In this document: positions 7,804 to 13,674 of the stretch, piece by piece
How positions within the stretch are numbered: position 1 is the stretch's first letter
How the letters are laid out: each line of letters opens with the position of its first letter
From: DASWJZ01 sp050728815
GTDB lineage: Bacteria > Pseudomonadota > Alphaproteobacteria > Rhizobiales > Afifellaceae
Assembly: GCA_050728815.1 (NCBI GenBank)
Contig: JBOHKB010000171.1
Location: forward strand, 1-15,392
Length of the DNA: 15,392 nt
Direction: 5' to 3'
The notes under the pieces: model-generated
The model's database searches: none
What the model was told of the DNA's origin: nothing
What the model saw: the letters and a program-made list of their open reading frames with translations, nothing else
Program-made: the position numbers and the translations under genes

Positions 7804-9066
7804 TTATTGCGCCGGGGCCGGAGTGGCGGCTGCGGCAGGAGCGGACGCGGCAGGAGCGGGCGCAGCGGCAGCCGGCTGAGGTCTAGGCGGCGGCGGCCAT
7901 TTGTAGAAATCGACGCGCCCGGGCGGCGGCGCTTCCTCGCCGGCGAGCCGCTTGGCGATCTCTGCCGTCGCGTCTCCGCCTACATCCTCCTCCTCGTCCT
8001 TCCCGCCGACGCCGGTCGCTAGCGTCTCGCTGCCAGCCGCGCCGAGCGCATCGAGCGGCACCATCGGACCGATCTGCGGACCCTCTTCGCCGGGCTTGAG
8101 GGCAGCCGAAGGGTCGGTCGCGGCGAGCTGCGGCGCGATGCCACCGAAAATGTCTGCAAGCTCCTGCTCGACGAAATAGGCGAGCTTGCGCTGGCCGGCC
8201 CGCGTGAAGTTCAGCCCGTCGCTCGCGCGGAGCTGCACCGCCTGCCCGCGTATATCGGGGCCGATCGCGACGTATTTGCCATCCGCGTCGGCAAAGCCGT
8301 TCCAGATGTCGACAAAGGATATGCCCTTCGTCTCGAGCTGCTCGCGTACGATCCCGTTGAAGGCGCTGTAATCGCGCGACATGGTGCTCGACTGGACCGC
8401 CATCAGGCCAACCCAGAGCGCCGGCTTCGCAGTGGCCTTCACCGCGTCCGCAAGCGCGCCGACCCGGGCGGCATAGGCGGCGCGCCAACCATCGGTGCCG
8501 AGCGCATGGGGGCCGGTTTCGGTCTCGATGCCCTGGCGGTCGTTGCCGCCGACCAGCACAAGGATCGCATCCGGCTCCCGCTCCGAGATGATCGCCGGCA
8601 GTTTTCCAGGCCAGTCGAAAAAGTCCTTGCGCACCAGGCCGGACGAACCATTCGTCGCATCGATCACCAGCACATTCGGGTTTTCCTCGTAGGCGATGGC
8701 CAGACCCTTGGCGAGGGCGCTTGCGAAGAAGTCGCCGACGACCAGCACACGCTTGGCGTCCGCCGCCTTCTCGACGGCGGCGGGCTGGCGCTGCGCAGGC
8801 GCGGCGGTAAGGGCGCGCCGCTCGCGGCGCGCCGGCCGCTCTCCCCCGAACAGCTCGAACACGGGCGGTGCAGGAGCAGCTCCGGGCTGCGGCGGCGGCG
8901 CTTCGCGCCGCCGGAAAAGCCGGCGGAAGAAATTGCTGACGCCGCGGTTCTCCTGCGCGACGACGATCTCGGGCTGCGATGCCTGTGCGTACGCCTCCGA
9001 AACCAGCGTTTCGGACGCCATAAGCACGGAGAGCGCGAGACTGATTACCGCAGCGGTCCGCTTCAT
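7804..9066 (-). CDS. Exported SGNH/GDSL-like protein, DUF459 family
   Basis: A 420-residue exported protein with a signal peptide (MKRTAAVISLALSVLMASE, cleavage likely after AYA near residue 27). A Pro/Arg-rich linker covers about 45-100, and an SGNH-fold domain about 105-305. A Pro/Ala-rich tail takes up the last 30 or so residues. Landmarks are VVGDFFAS (109-116), DATNGSSGLVRKD (136-148), VGGNDRQ (172-178) and ASDGLNFTRAG (281-291). The classical nucleophile position after GD is Phe113, and the position of the catalytic His in DxxH is Asn286 (codon at 8209-8211), so ordinary esterase activity is doubtful. The start is ATG 9066, with GAGGTG upstream; GTG 9072 is less likely. The gene follows mltB by 21 bases, and the pair probably acts in the periplasm on peptidoglycan or surface glycans (inference). 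Confidence 0.85.
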   Translation of the reverse strand: MKRTAAVISLALSVLMASETLVSEAYAQASQPEIVVAQENRGVSNFFRRLFRRREAPPPQPGAAPAPPVFELFGGERPARRERRALTAAPAQRQPAAVEKAADAKRVLVVGDFFASALAKGLAIAYEENPNVLVIDATNGSSGLVRKDFFDWPGKLPAIISEREPDAILVLVGGNDRQGIETETGPHALGTDGWRAAYAARVGALADAVKATAKPALWVGLMAVQSSTMSRDYSAFNGIVREQLETKGISFVDIWNGFADADGKYVAIGPDIRGQAVQLRASDGLNFTRAGQRKLAYFVEQELADIFGGIAPQLAATDPSAALKPGEEGPQIGPMVPLDALGAAGSETLATGVGGKDEEEDVGGDATAEIAKRLAGEEAPPPGRVDFYKWPPPPRPQPAAAAPAPAASAPAAAATPAPAQ

Positions 9067-9087
9067 GCTCACCTCGATCGCGGCGCG

Positions 9088-10296
9088 TCAGCCGCTCCTC
9101 AGCGTCTCCAGCAGCTGCAGCCCGGCAAATCCGTCCGGGGCCATGCCGACGCCCGCCTGGTAGGCGCGGATCGCTTCGCGCGACCGTGGCCCGAGCTTAC
9201 CGTCGATTGCGCCGTCATAGTAACCCGCCTTGGCGAGATAATGTTGCAATTCGGCCGATTCCTGGGAGGTGAGCGGTCGCTCGCCGGCGGGCCAGGCCTG
9301 CAGGAGCCCGCCGCCCCCGCGCAGGCGGTCGGCGAGGTGGCCGACGGCAAGCGAATAGGCGGTCGAATTGTTGTAGCGCTTGATGACGAAGTGGTTGCGA
9401 AGCATCAGGAAGGCCGGGCCCCTAGCCCCGGCGGGCGCGATCAGCTCCGCCTTGTCGTCGGGCCTCGGGAAGGCCGCCCCCTGCGCCCGGGCGACTCCGA
9501 GGCGCGCCCATTCCGCCAAGCTGCGGGACTCTCCGTCCTCGGCGAAGCGATAGTCGAACCCGCCCGGTAGCACGACCTCGTAGCCCCAGGTCTTGCCCGG
9601 AACCCAGCCGGAAACGCGAAGGTAGTTGGCGGCGGAGCCGAGCGCGTCGGCTTCCGAAGTCCAGACGTTTCGCCGTCCGTCCCCGTCGAAGTCGATCGCG
9701 TAGGCTTCGTACGTCGTCGGGATGAACTGCGTGTGGCCCATCGCACCCGCCCAGGAGCCGGTCATGCGCTCCGGCGACACGTCGCCGTTCTGAAGAATTT
9801 TGAGCGCCGCGATCAGCTGCTGACGGCCGAAGCGGCCGCGTCGCGGATCGGCGTAGGCGAGCGTCGCCAGCGATCGGATCACGTTCTTCACGATCTTGGG
9901 GTTGTCGAGAACCTGGCCGTAGGAGGATTCCATTCCCCAGATCGCCACGACGATGTGGCGGTCGACGCCATGTGCGCGCTCGATCGCGTCGAGCAACCCG
10001 CCGTGCCTCGTGAGCATCTCGCGGCCGTCGACGATGCGCTTCTCCGAAACGCGGGCCGCAACGTATTCCCAGAGCGGCGTGACGAATTCCGGCTGATGGC
10101 GCGCCTTCTCCAGCACCTCCGGGTCGGGCGTCAGTTCGCGGAAGGCGGCTTCGTAGACGGCGCGCGACACTCCCTCCGCGCTCGCCGCAGGCCAGAAATC
10201 GCGCACCCATCGATCGAAGCCGGCGTCCGCCCACGCGCCGGCGGCGAAAGAGACGCCAAAAAGAAGTGTGACGACTAGACGAAAGAGCGGCCGCAT
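9088..10296 (-). CDS. mltB: Lytic murein transglycosylase, MltB family (GH103) with peptidoglycan-binding domain
   Basis: A 402-residue periplasmic enzyme that cleaves the MurNAc-GlcNAc bond of peptidoglycan, forming 1,6-anhydro ends. A signal peptide spans about residues 1-23 (hydrophobic core LVVTLLFGVSFAAG, then AWADA); no lipobox Cys is present, so it is a soluble form. The SLT_2/GH103 domain covers about 25-320. Its catalytic Glu is E123 in IWGMESSYGQ, followed later by GAMGHTQFIPTTY and DFDGDGRRN. A PG_binding_1 domain forms the C-terminus, with LAKAGYYDGAIDGKLGP and the RSREAIRAYQ helix. The start is ATG 10296, with AAAGGGGAAAAG directly before it. An upstream in-frame start at 10359 would put 21 unrelated residues before the signal peptide. 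That Shine-Dalgarno sequence is one arm of an inverted repeat just upstream. Confidence 0.95.
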   Translation of the reverse strand: MRPLFRLVVTLLFGVSFAAGAWADAGFDRWVRDFWPAASAEGVSRAVYEAAFRELTPDPEVLEKARHQPEFVTPLWEYVAARVSEKRIVDGREMLTRHGGLLDAIERAHGVDRHIVVAIWGMESSYGQVLDNPKIVKNVIRSLATLAYADPRRGRFGRQQLIAALKILQNGDVSPERMTGSWAGAMGHTQFIPTTYEAYAIDFDGDGRRNVWTSEADALGSAANYLRVSGWVPGKTWGYEVVLPGGFDYRFAEDGESRSLAEWARLGVARAQGAAFPRPDDKAELIAPAGARGPAFLMLRNHFVIKRYNNSTAYSLAVGHLADRLRGGGGLLQAWPAGERPLTSQESAELQHYLAKAGYYDGAIDGKLGPRSREAIRAYQAGVGMAPDGFAGLQLLETLRSG

Positions 10297-10298
10297 CT

Positions 10299-10380
10299 TT
10301 TCCCCTTTACCGCGCCTTTTGCACGGCGTGCGAACGCCGGTCAAACCCCGGCGATTCACATGCTCGCGGGAAAGGGGAAA
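10299..10380 (-). promoter_or_regulatory. Inverted repeat that can sequester the mltB ribosome binding site
   Basis: Bases 10299-10314 and 10365-10380 are complementary over 15 of 16 positions (mismatch at 10309/10370). In the minus-strand mRNA the second arm contains AAAGGGGAAA, the mltB Shine-Dalgarno sequence. The first arm (UUUCCCCUUU and on) begins 7 bases after the acyltransferase stop codon. The 50-base loop contains a 6-bp hairpin, CGCCGG 10335-10340 with CCGGCG 10348-10353. Folding would hide the start of mltB. A ribosome finishing the acyltransferase could open it and couple the two genes. It could also act as a terminator, but no T tract follows. The complementarity is seen; the function is inferred. 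Confidence 0.45.
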
Positions 10381-10387
10381 GCTTCCG

Positions 10388-11494
10388 TTAACCGTGCGCC
10401 TGGACGCCGAGGTGAGCCGGCTCCGTCGGTACCGGACGCCACGTCAGAAGCGACAGCGGATTGCGGCCCTCGAGGATCGGCTGCTCGATGAAGCGATAGG
10501 AGAGCGCCGCCAGCGCAAACGAAAGCGGCAGGCTGATCAGCACGATTACGCTCCAGTGATGGCCCCAGAGCCAATAGGTGAGCGGATGGTGGAAGAGGTA
10601 GAGGCCGTAGGAGATGCGTCCGACATAGGTGAGCGCTGCTCCGGAAAGGGCGCGCATCAGGAGATTCGCGCTACCCGAACCGTGCTGTTCGACAACGATC
10701 AGGATAACCGCGAGCGACACGGCCTCCGCGATCGCGATGCCGAGCGTGGCCCAGCCGCCGGTATTCTCCGCGCCGTCATACATCCGGATGGCGAGAACTG
10801 CGATTGAGCACGCCCCGGCTATCAGCGCATAGATCCAGACCTGCCGTTCGCGCGCGCTCGCGCCGAACTTGAAGAGCACGGCGAGGAGCGAGCCGAGGAT
10901 CAGCGCCGACATCCGCGTATCGAACCGAAAGTAGGTCGGCGCCCAGCCGAAGAAATCGACGCTGGCGCAGCGCCAGAGAGTCGCTGCGAGGTAGGCGATG
11001 GCGAGCACTTTCAGCCAATGCCGGATGGGCAGCCACCGCGACATGGCAATGAGCACCAGCGGCCAGACGAGGTAGAAATGCTCCTCGACGGCGAGCGACC
11101 AAGTGTGGACGAGCGGGCCATGGCCGATCCAGAAGGCGCGCGCATAGTCCATCAGATAGAAGAAGCTGAGCGCCGACAGGCCGGCGTGCTCGGCGGGGCT
11201 CCCGCCCGCAATCATCGGTGCGACGATTGCGTAGACGAACGTCAGCGCGAAAAGCGCCGGCGTCAGCCGTTTCACCCTGCGAAGATAGAACCGCGGCAGC
11301 GAGATCGAGCCCGTCCGCGCGATCTCCCCAAGCAGGATCGAAGTGATCAGATAACCGGAGAGCACGAAGAAGACGTCGACCCCGACGCCGCCGAGCGCGA
11401 AGCCGGGCACGCCGGCATGGGAGGCGAACACCGCAAGCACGGCCACGCCACGGAGGCCATCGAGCGCAGGTATGCGGTTTGGACGCTGGGACAT
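10388..11494 (-). CDS. Membrane acyltransferase, family 3 (OafA/YrhL-like)
   Basis: A 368-residue inner-membrane protein of the acyltransferase 3 family, which moves acyl groups, often acetyl, onto sugars of surface polysaccharides, lipopolysaccharide or peptidoglycan. Family marks are PALDGLRG at 9-16, essential H26 in FASHAG, FFVLSGYLITSILL at 42-55, FYLRRVKRLTPAL at 69-81, HTWSLAVEEHFYLVWP at 130-145, RFDTRMSALILGSLLA at 190-205 and YRFIEQPIL at 333-341. About ten hydrophobic segments are visible. There is no C-terminal SGNH domain as in OafA proper; an SGNH-fold protein is instead encoded separately two genes downstream. The start is ATG 11494, since LDGLRG homologues begin about here. 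No clear Shine-Dalgarno precedes it. The longer frame from 11593 runs through hairpins and a T tract and is unlikely. The acceptor is unknown. Confidence 0.9.
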   Translation of the reverse strand: MSQRPNRIPALDGLRGVAVLAVFASHAGVPGFALGGVGVDVFFVLSGYLITSILLGEIARTGSISLPRFYLRRVKRLTPALFALTFVYAIVAPMIAGGSPAEHAGLSALSFFYLMDYARAFWIGHGPLVHTWSLAVEEHFYLVWPLVLIAMSRWLPIRHWLKVLAIAYLAATLWRCASVDFFGWAPTYFRFDTRMSALILGSLLAVLFKFGASARERQVWIYALIAGACSIAVLAIRMYDGAENTGGWATLGIAIAEAVSLAVILIVVEQHGSGSANLLMRALSGAALTYVGRISYGLYLFHHPLTYWLWGHHWSVIVLISLPLSFALAALSYRFIEQPILEGRNPLSLLTWRPVPTEPAHLGVQAHG

Positions 11495-11515
11495 GGAGTG
11501 CGCGGTCCGTTTTGG

Positions 11516-11555
11516 AAAAAAGGGATCCCGTCCGGAGAACCCGCAGGCACTCCGG
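11516..11555 (-). terminator. Possible terminator between galE and the acyltransferase gene
   Basis: On the minus strand, CCGGAG (11555-11550) can pair with CTCCGG (11537-11532) across a 12-base loop. GGGATCCC and then six T residues (11521-11516) follow. The T tract is about ten bases from the main stem, so this is not a textbook terminator, and the acyltransferase ATG lies only 22 bases further on. Confidence 0.3.
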
Positions 11556-11571
11556 TGCTGAAAGGGCGGTA

Positions 11572-11587
11572 CCGGGCAGAAGCCCGG
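11572..11587. repeat. Small hairpin downstream of galE
   Basis: CCGGGC and GCCCGG form a perfect 6-bp stem with a four-base loop (TTCT on the minus strand), 24 bases after the galE stop. It could stabilise the 3' end of a galE transcript or weaken read-through into the acyltransferase gene. No T tract follows it directly. Confidence 0.3.
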
Positions 11588-11610
11588 CGTCACCCGCGAT
11601 CAGGGAAGGT

Positions 11611-12603
11611 TCAGGCGGCGGCGCGCTTTTCGAGCAGCTTGTTTTCCCAGGCGAGCGCGTGCGCGACGATGACTTCGAGGTCGTCGAAGCGCGGCTCCCA
11701 GGCAAGCGCGTTGCGGATGCGTTCGGCGGCGGCGACCATCATCGGCACGTCGCCGGGCCGGCGGCTGCGGTGGCGGATGTCGAGCACCCGGCCGGAGACC
11801 CGCTGCACGGCGTCGAGCAGGTCGAGGACCGAATAGCCGCGTCCGTAGCCGACGTTCAGGAGGAGGTTCTCGCCGCCGGCGCGGAGATGATCGAGCGCCA
11901 TCGAATGCGCGCGGACGAGGTCCGCGACATGGATGTAGTCGCGGATGCCGGTGCCGTCCGGCGTGTCGTAATCGGTGCCGAACACGGCGACATGGTCGCG
12001 CTGGCCGGTCACCGCCTCGATCGCCACCTTCAGGATATGCGTGGCGCCGCGCGTCGACTGGCCGGTACGGCCTTTGGGATCGGCGCCGGCCACGTTGAAG
12101 TAGCGGAGCACCACGGAGTGAAGACCGTAGGCGGCAGCCGCGTCGGTCAGCATCCGCTCGGTCATTGCCTTCGATGCGCCGTAGGGCGACATCGGATTGA
12201 GCGGCGCATCCTCGGAGACCGGCAGCTTGGCCGGAACGCCGTAGACGGCGGAGGTGGAGGAGAAGACGAAGTTCTGCACGCCGTTCGAGACGGCGGCGGC
12301 GATCAGCTCGCGCGCCTTTACCGTGTTGTTCAGGTAGTAGCCGAGCGGGTCGGCGACCGAATCCGGCACCACGACCGAGCCGGCAAAGTGCATGACCGTC
12401 TCGACATCCCGAGTCTGCATGATGCGGTCGAGGACCACGCGGTCGCCGATGTCGCCGATGACCAGCTCGGCGCGCGGCGCCACCGCCCAATCGAATCCGG
12501 TGGAAAGATCGTCGAGGACCACGACCCGCTCGCCGCGTTCGACCAGGTCCCACACCATCTGGCTGCCGATATAGCCGGCGCCGCCGGTGACCAGTACGCT
12601 CAT
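11611..12603 (-). CDS. galE: UDP-glucose 4-epimerase
   Basis: A 330-residue short-chain dehydrogenase-type epimerase that interconverts UDP-glucose and UDP-galactose in the cytoplasm. The NAD-binding motif GGAGYIG is at residues 7-13, and DDLSTG at 31-36 follows the second strand. HFAGSVVVPDSV (72-83) and FSSTSAVYG (114-122) are typical. The active-site Y141-x3-K145 occurs in SPYGASKAMTE. RYFNVAGADP and GTGIRDYIHVADL are family signatures. Length is close to the 338 of E. coli GalE. The start is ATG 12603, which places the first strand MSVLVTGG at the terminus; ATG 12618 would add five residues but has a Shine-Dalgarno sequence too close. It is divergent from galU, which makes its substrate. 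Epimerisation of N-acetylated sugars as well cannot be ruled out. Confidence 0.94.
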   Translation of the reverse strand: MSVLVTGGAGYIGSQMVWDLVERGERVVVLDDLSTGFDWAVAPRAELVIGDIGDRVVLDRIMQTRDVETVMHFAGSVVVPDSVADPLGYYLNNTVKARELIAAAVSNGVQNFVFSSTSAVYGVPAKLPVSEDAPLNPMSPYGASKAMTERMLTDAAAAYGLHSVVLRYFNVAGADPKGRTGQSTRGATHILKVAIEAVTGQRDHVAVFGTDYDTPDGTGIRDYIHVADLVRAHSMALDHLRAGGENLLLNVGYGRGYSVLDLLDAVQRVSGRVLDIRHRSRRPGDVPMMVAAAERIRNALAWEPRFDDLEVIVAHALAWENKLLEKRAAA

Positions 12604-12620
12604 ACGCTTACCCCGCATCT

Positions 12621-12640
12621 CCGGTCTCTGGGTGGACCGG
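12621..12640. promoter_or_regulatory. Inverted repeat in the galE-galU divergent gap
   Basis: CCGGTC (12621-12626) and GACCGG (12635-12640) form a perfect 6-bp inverted repeat with an 8-base spacer in the 89-base gap between the two divergent genes. Both promoters must lie in or near this gap. It could be a shared operator. No convincing -35/-10 pair was found on either strand. Confidence 0.3.
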
Positions 12641-12692
12641 TCGACCCTAAGAGTAAGGGATTGGAAAGGATAAGCAATTAGAAGCTCCGACT

Positions 12693-13571
12693 GTGGTAAA
12701 TCCGCTCAGGAAAGCAGTTTTTCCGGTTGCCGGCCTGGGCACCCGCTTCCTCCCGGCGACCAAGGCGACGCCGAAGGAGATGCTCACCATCGTCGACCGG
12801 CCGGCGCTTCAATACGTGGTCGACGAAGCGCACGAAGCGGGCATCGAGCACTTCATTTTCGTCACCGGGCGCAACAAGGCGACAATCGAGGATCATTTCG
12901 ACATCGCCTACGAACTCGAGGCGACGCTTGAGGAGCGCGGCAAGACGAAGGAGCTCGAGCAGCTCCGGCGCGAGCTGCCGAAAGCCGGCACCACCAGCTT
13001 CACCCGCCAGCAGGCGCCGCTTGGCCTCGGCCATGCAGTCTGGTGCGCGCGCGACATTGTGGGGCGCGAGCCGTTTGCGGTGCTCCTCCCCGACATGCTG
13101 ATGACGCCGGGATGTCTGAAGCAGATGCTTGCCGCATACGAGCGACATGGCGGCAACGTCATCGCCGTCGAGGAATGCGCGTGGGAGCAGGTCAGCCGTT
13201 ACGGCGTCGTCGGGGTCGGCGAAGAGGACGAATCCGGCTTCCGCATCACCTCACTGGTGGAGAAACCGAAGCGCGAGGACGCGCCCTCCAACCTCTACAT
13301 TTCCGGCCGCTACATCCTGCAGCCGGAGATTTTCGATCTGCTCGACGACCAGGAGCCCGGCGCCGGCGGCGAGATCCAGGTGACCGACGCGATGAGGCGG
13401 CTCTCCGCGACGCAGCGCTTCACCGGCTTCCGCTATAACGGGCGCACCTTCGACACCGGCACCAAGATCGGATTCCTGATGGCGAACCTCGCGTTTGCGC
13501 TGGCGCACCCGGAGATCGGCCCGGAGCTTCGGGGCGAACTCACGACACTCCTCGGCGACGAGGGGGCTTAG
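12693..13571 (+). CDS. galU: UTP-glucose-1-phosphate uridylyltransferase
   Basis: A 292-residue nucleotidyltransferase that makes UDP-glucose from UTP and glucose-1-phosphate, the entry to capsule, exopolysaccharide and glycolipid sugars. The nucleotide-binding N-terminus reads KAVFPVAGLGTRFLPATK (residues 7-24), followed by TPKEMLTIVDRPALQYVVDE. The metal-binding region LLPDML is at 131-136, and the sugar-phosphate lysine lies in SLVEKPKRED. QPEIFDLL and FDTGTKIGFLMAN complete the family pattern. Length is normal. The start is GTG 12693, the only good start after an in-frame TAA at 12654. No Shine-Dalgarno is near it; GGAAAGGA at 12663-12670 is too far upstream, so initiation may be leaderless or weak. 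Downstream lies a palindromic repeat, then a converging barrel gene. Confidence 0.95.
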   Translation: MVNPLRKAVFPVAGLGTRFLPATKATPKEMLTIVDRPALQYVVDEAHEAGIEHFIFVTGRNKATIEDHFDIAYELEATLEERGKTKELEQLRRELPKAGTTSFTRQQAPLGLGHAVWCARDIVGREPFAVLLPDMLMTPGCLKQMLAAYERHGGNVIAVEECAWEQVSRYGVVGVGEEDESGFRITSLVEKPKREDAPSNLYISGRYILQPEIFDLLDDQEPGAGGEIQVTDAMRRLSATQRFTGFRYNGRTFDTGTKIGFLMANLAFALAHPEIGPELRGELTTLLGDEGA

Positions 13572-13572
13572 A

Positions 13573-13667
13573 CCGTAGCCTGGATGGAGCGCCCCGAGCC
13601 TGTCGAGGGGCGCGCAATCCGGGATTGGCGCAGCCCCGGATTGCGCTTCGCTCCATCCGGGCTACGG
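13573..13667. repeat. Compound palindromic intergenic repeat
   Basis: The 103-base gap between galU and the converging barrel gene is almost wholly one nested palindrome. The outer arms 13573-13591 and 13649-13667 pair over 19 positions with one exception (T13581/G13659, a G-U pair in plus-strand RNA). The inner arms 13612-13623 and 13635-13646 pair perfectly over 12. The left arm carries 20 extra bases (13592-13611) where the right arm has only 2. That insert forms its own 7-bp hairpin (13589-13595 with 13607-13613) around GAGCCTGTCGA. The outer and inner parts resemble a palindrome family I recall from Hyphomicrobiales genomes. It may terminate transcription from both sides. Confidence 0.8.
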
Positions 13668-13674
13668 CTGCCCC

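Noticed and set aside
7811..7880. Short direct DNA repeats at the 3' end of the DUF459 gene
   Set aside because: GCGGCAGGAGCGG occurs twice, but it simply encodes the Pro/Ala-rich tail; it is not an array or mobile element.
8506..9570. Open frame on the plus strand across the DUF459-mltB junction
   Set aside because: Antisense to two genes that have signal peptides, domains and good start sites.
10297..10359. Longer N-terminus for mltB
   Set aside because: The extra 21 residues are basic and precede a complete signal peptide; ATG 10296 has the Shine-Dalgarno sequence.
11495..11593. Longer N-terminus for the acyltransferase
   Set aside because: The extension would translate hairpins and a T tract, and homologues start just before the LDGLRG motif.
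11479..12681. Open frame on the plus strand opposite galE
   Set aside because: Antisense to galE, which has full NAD-binding and catalytic motifs.
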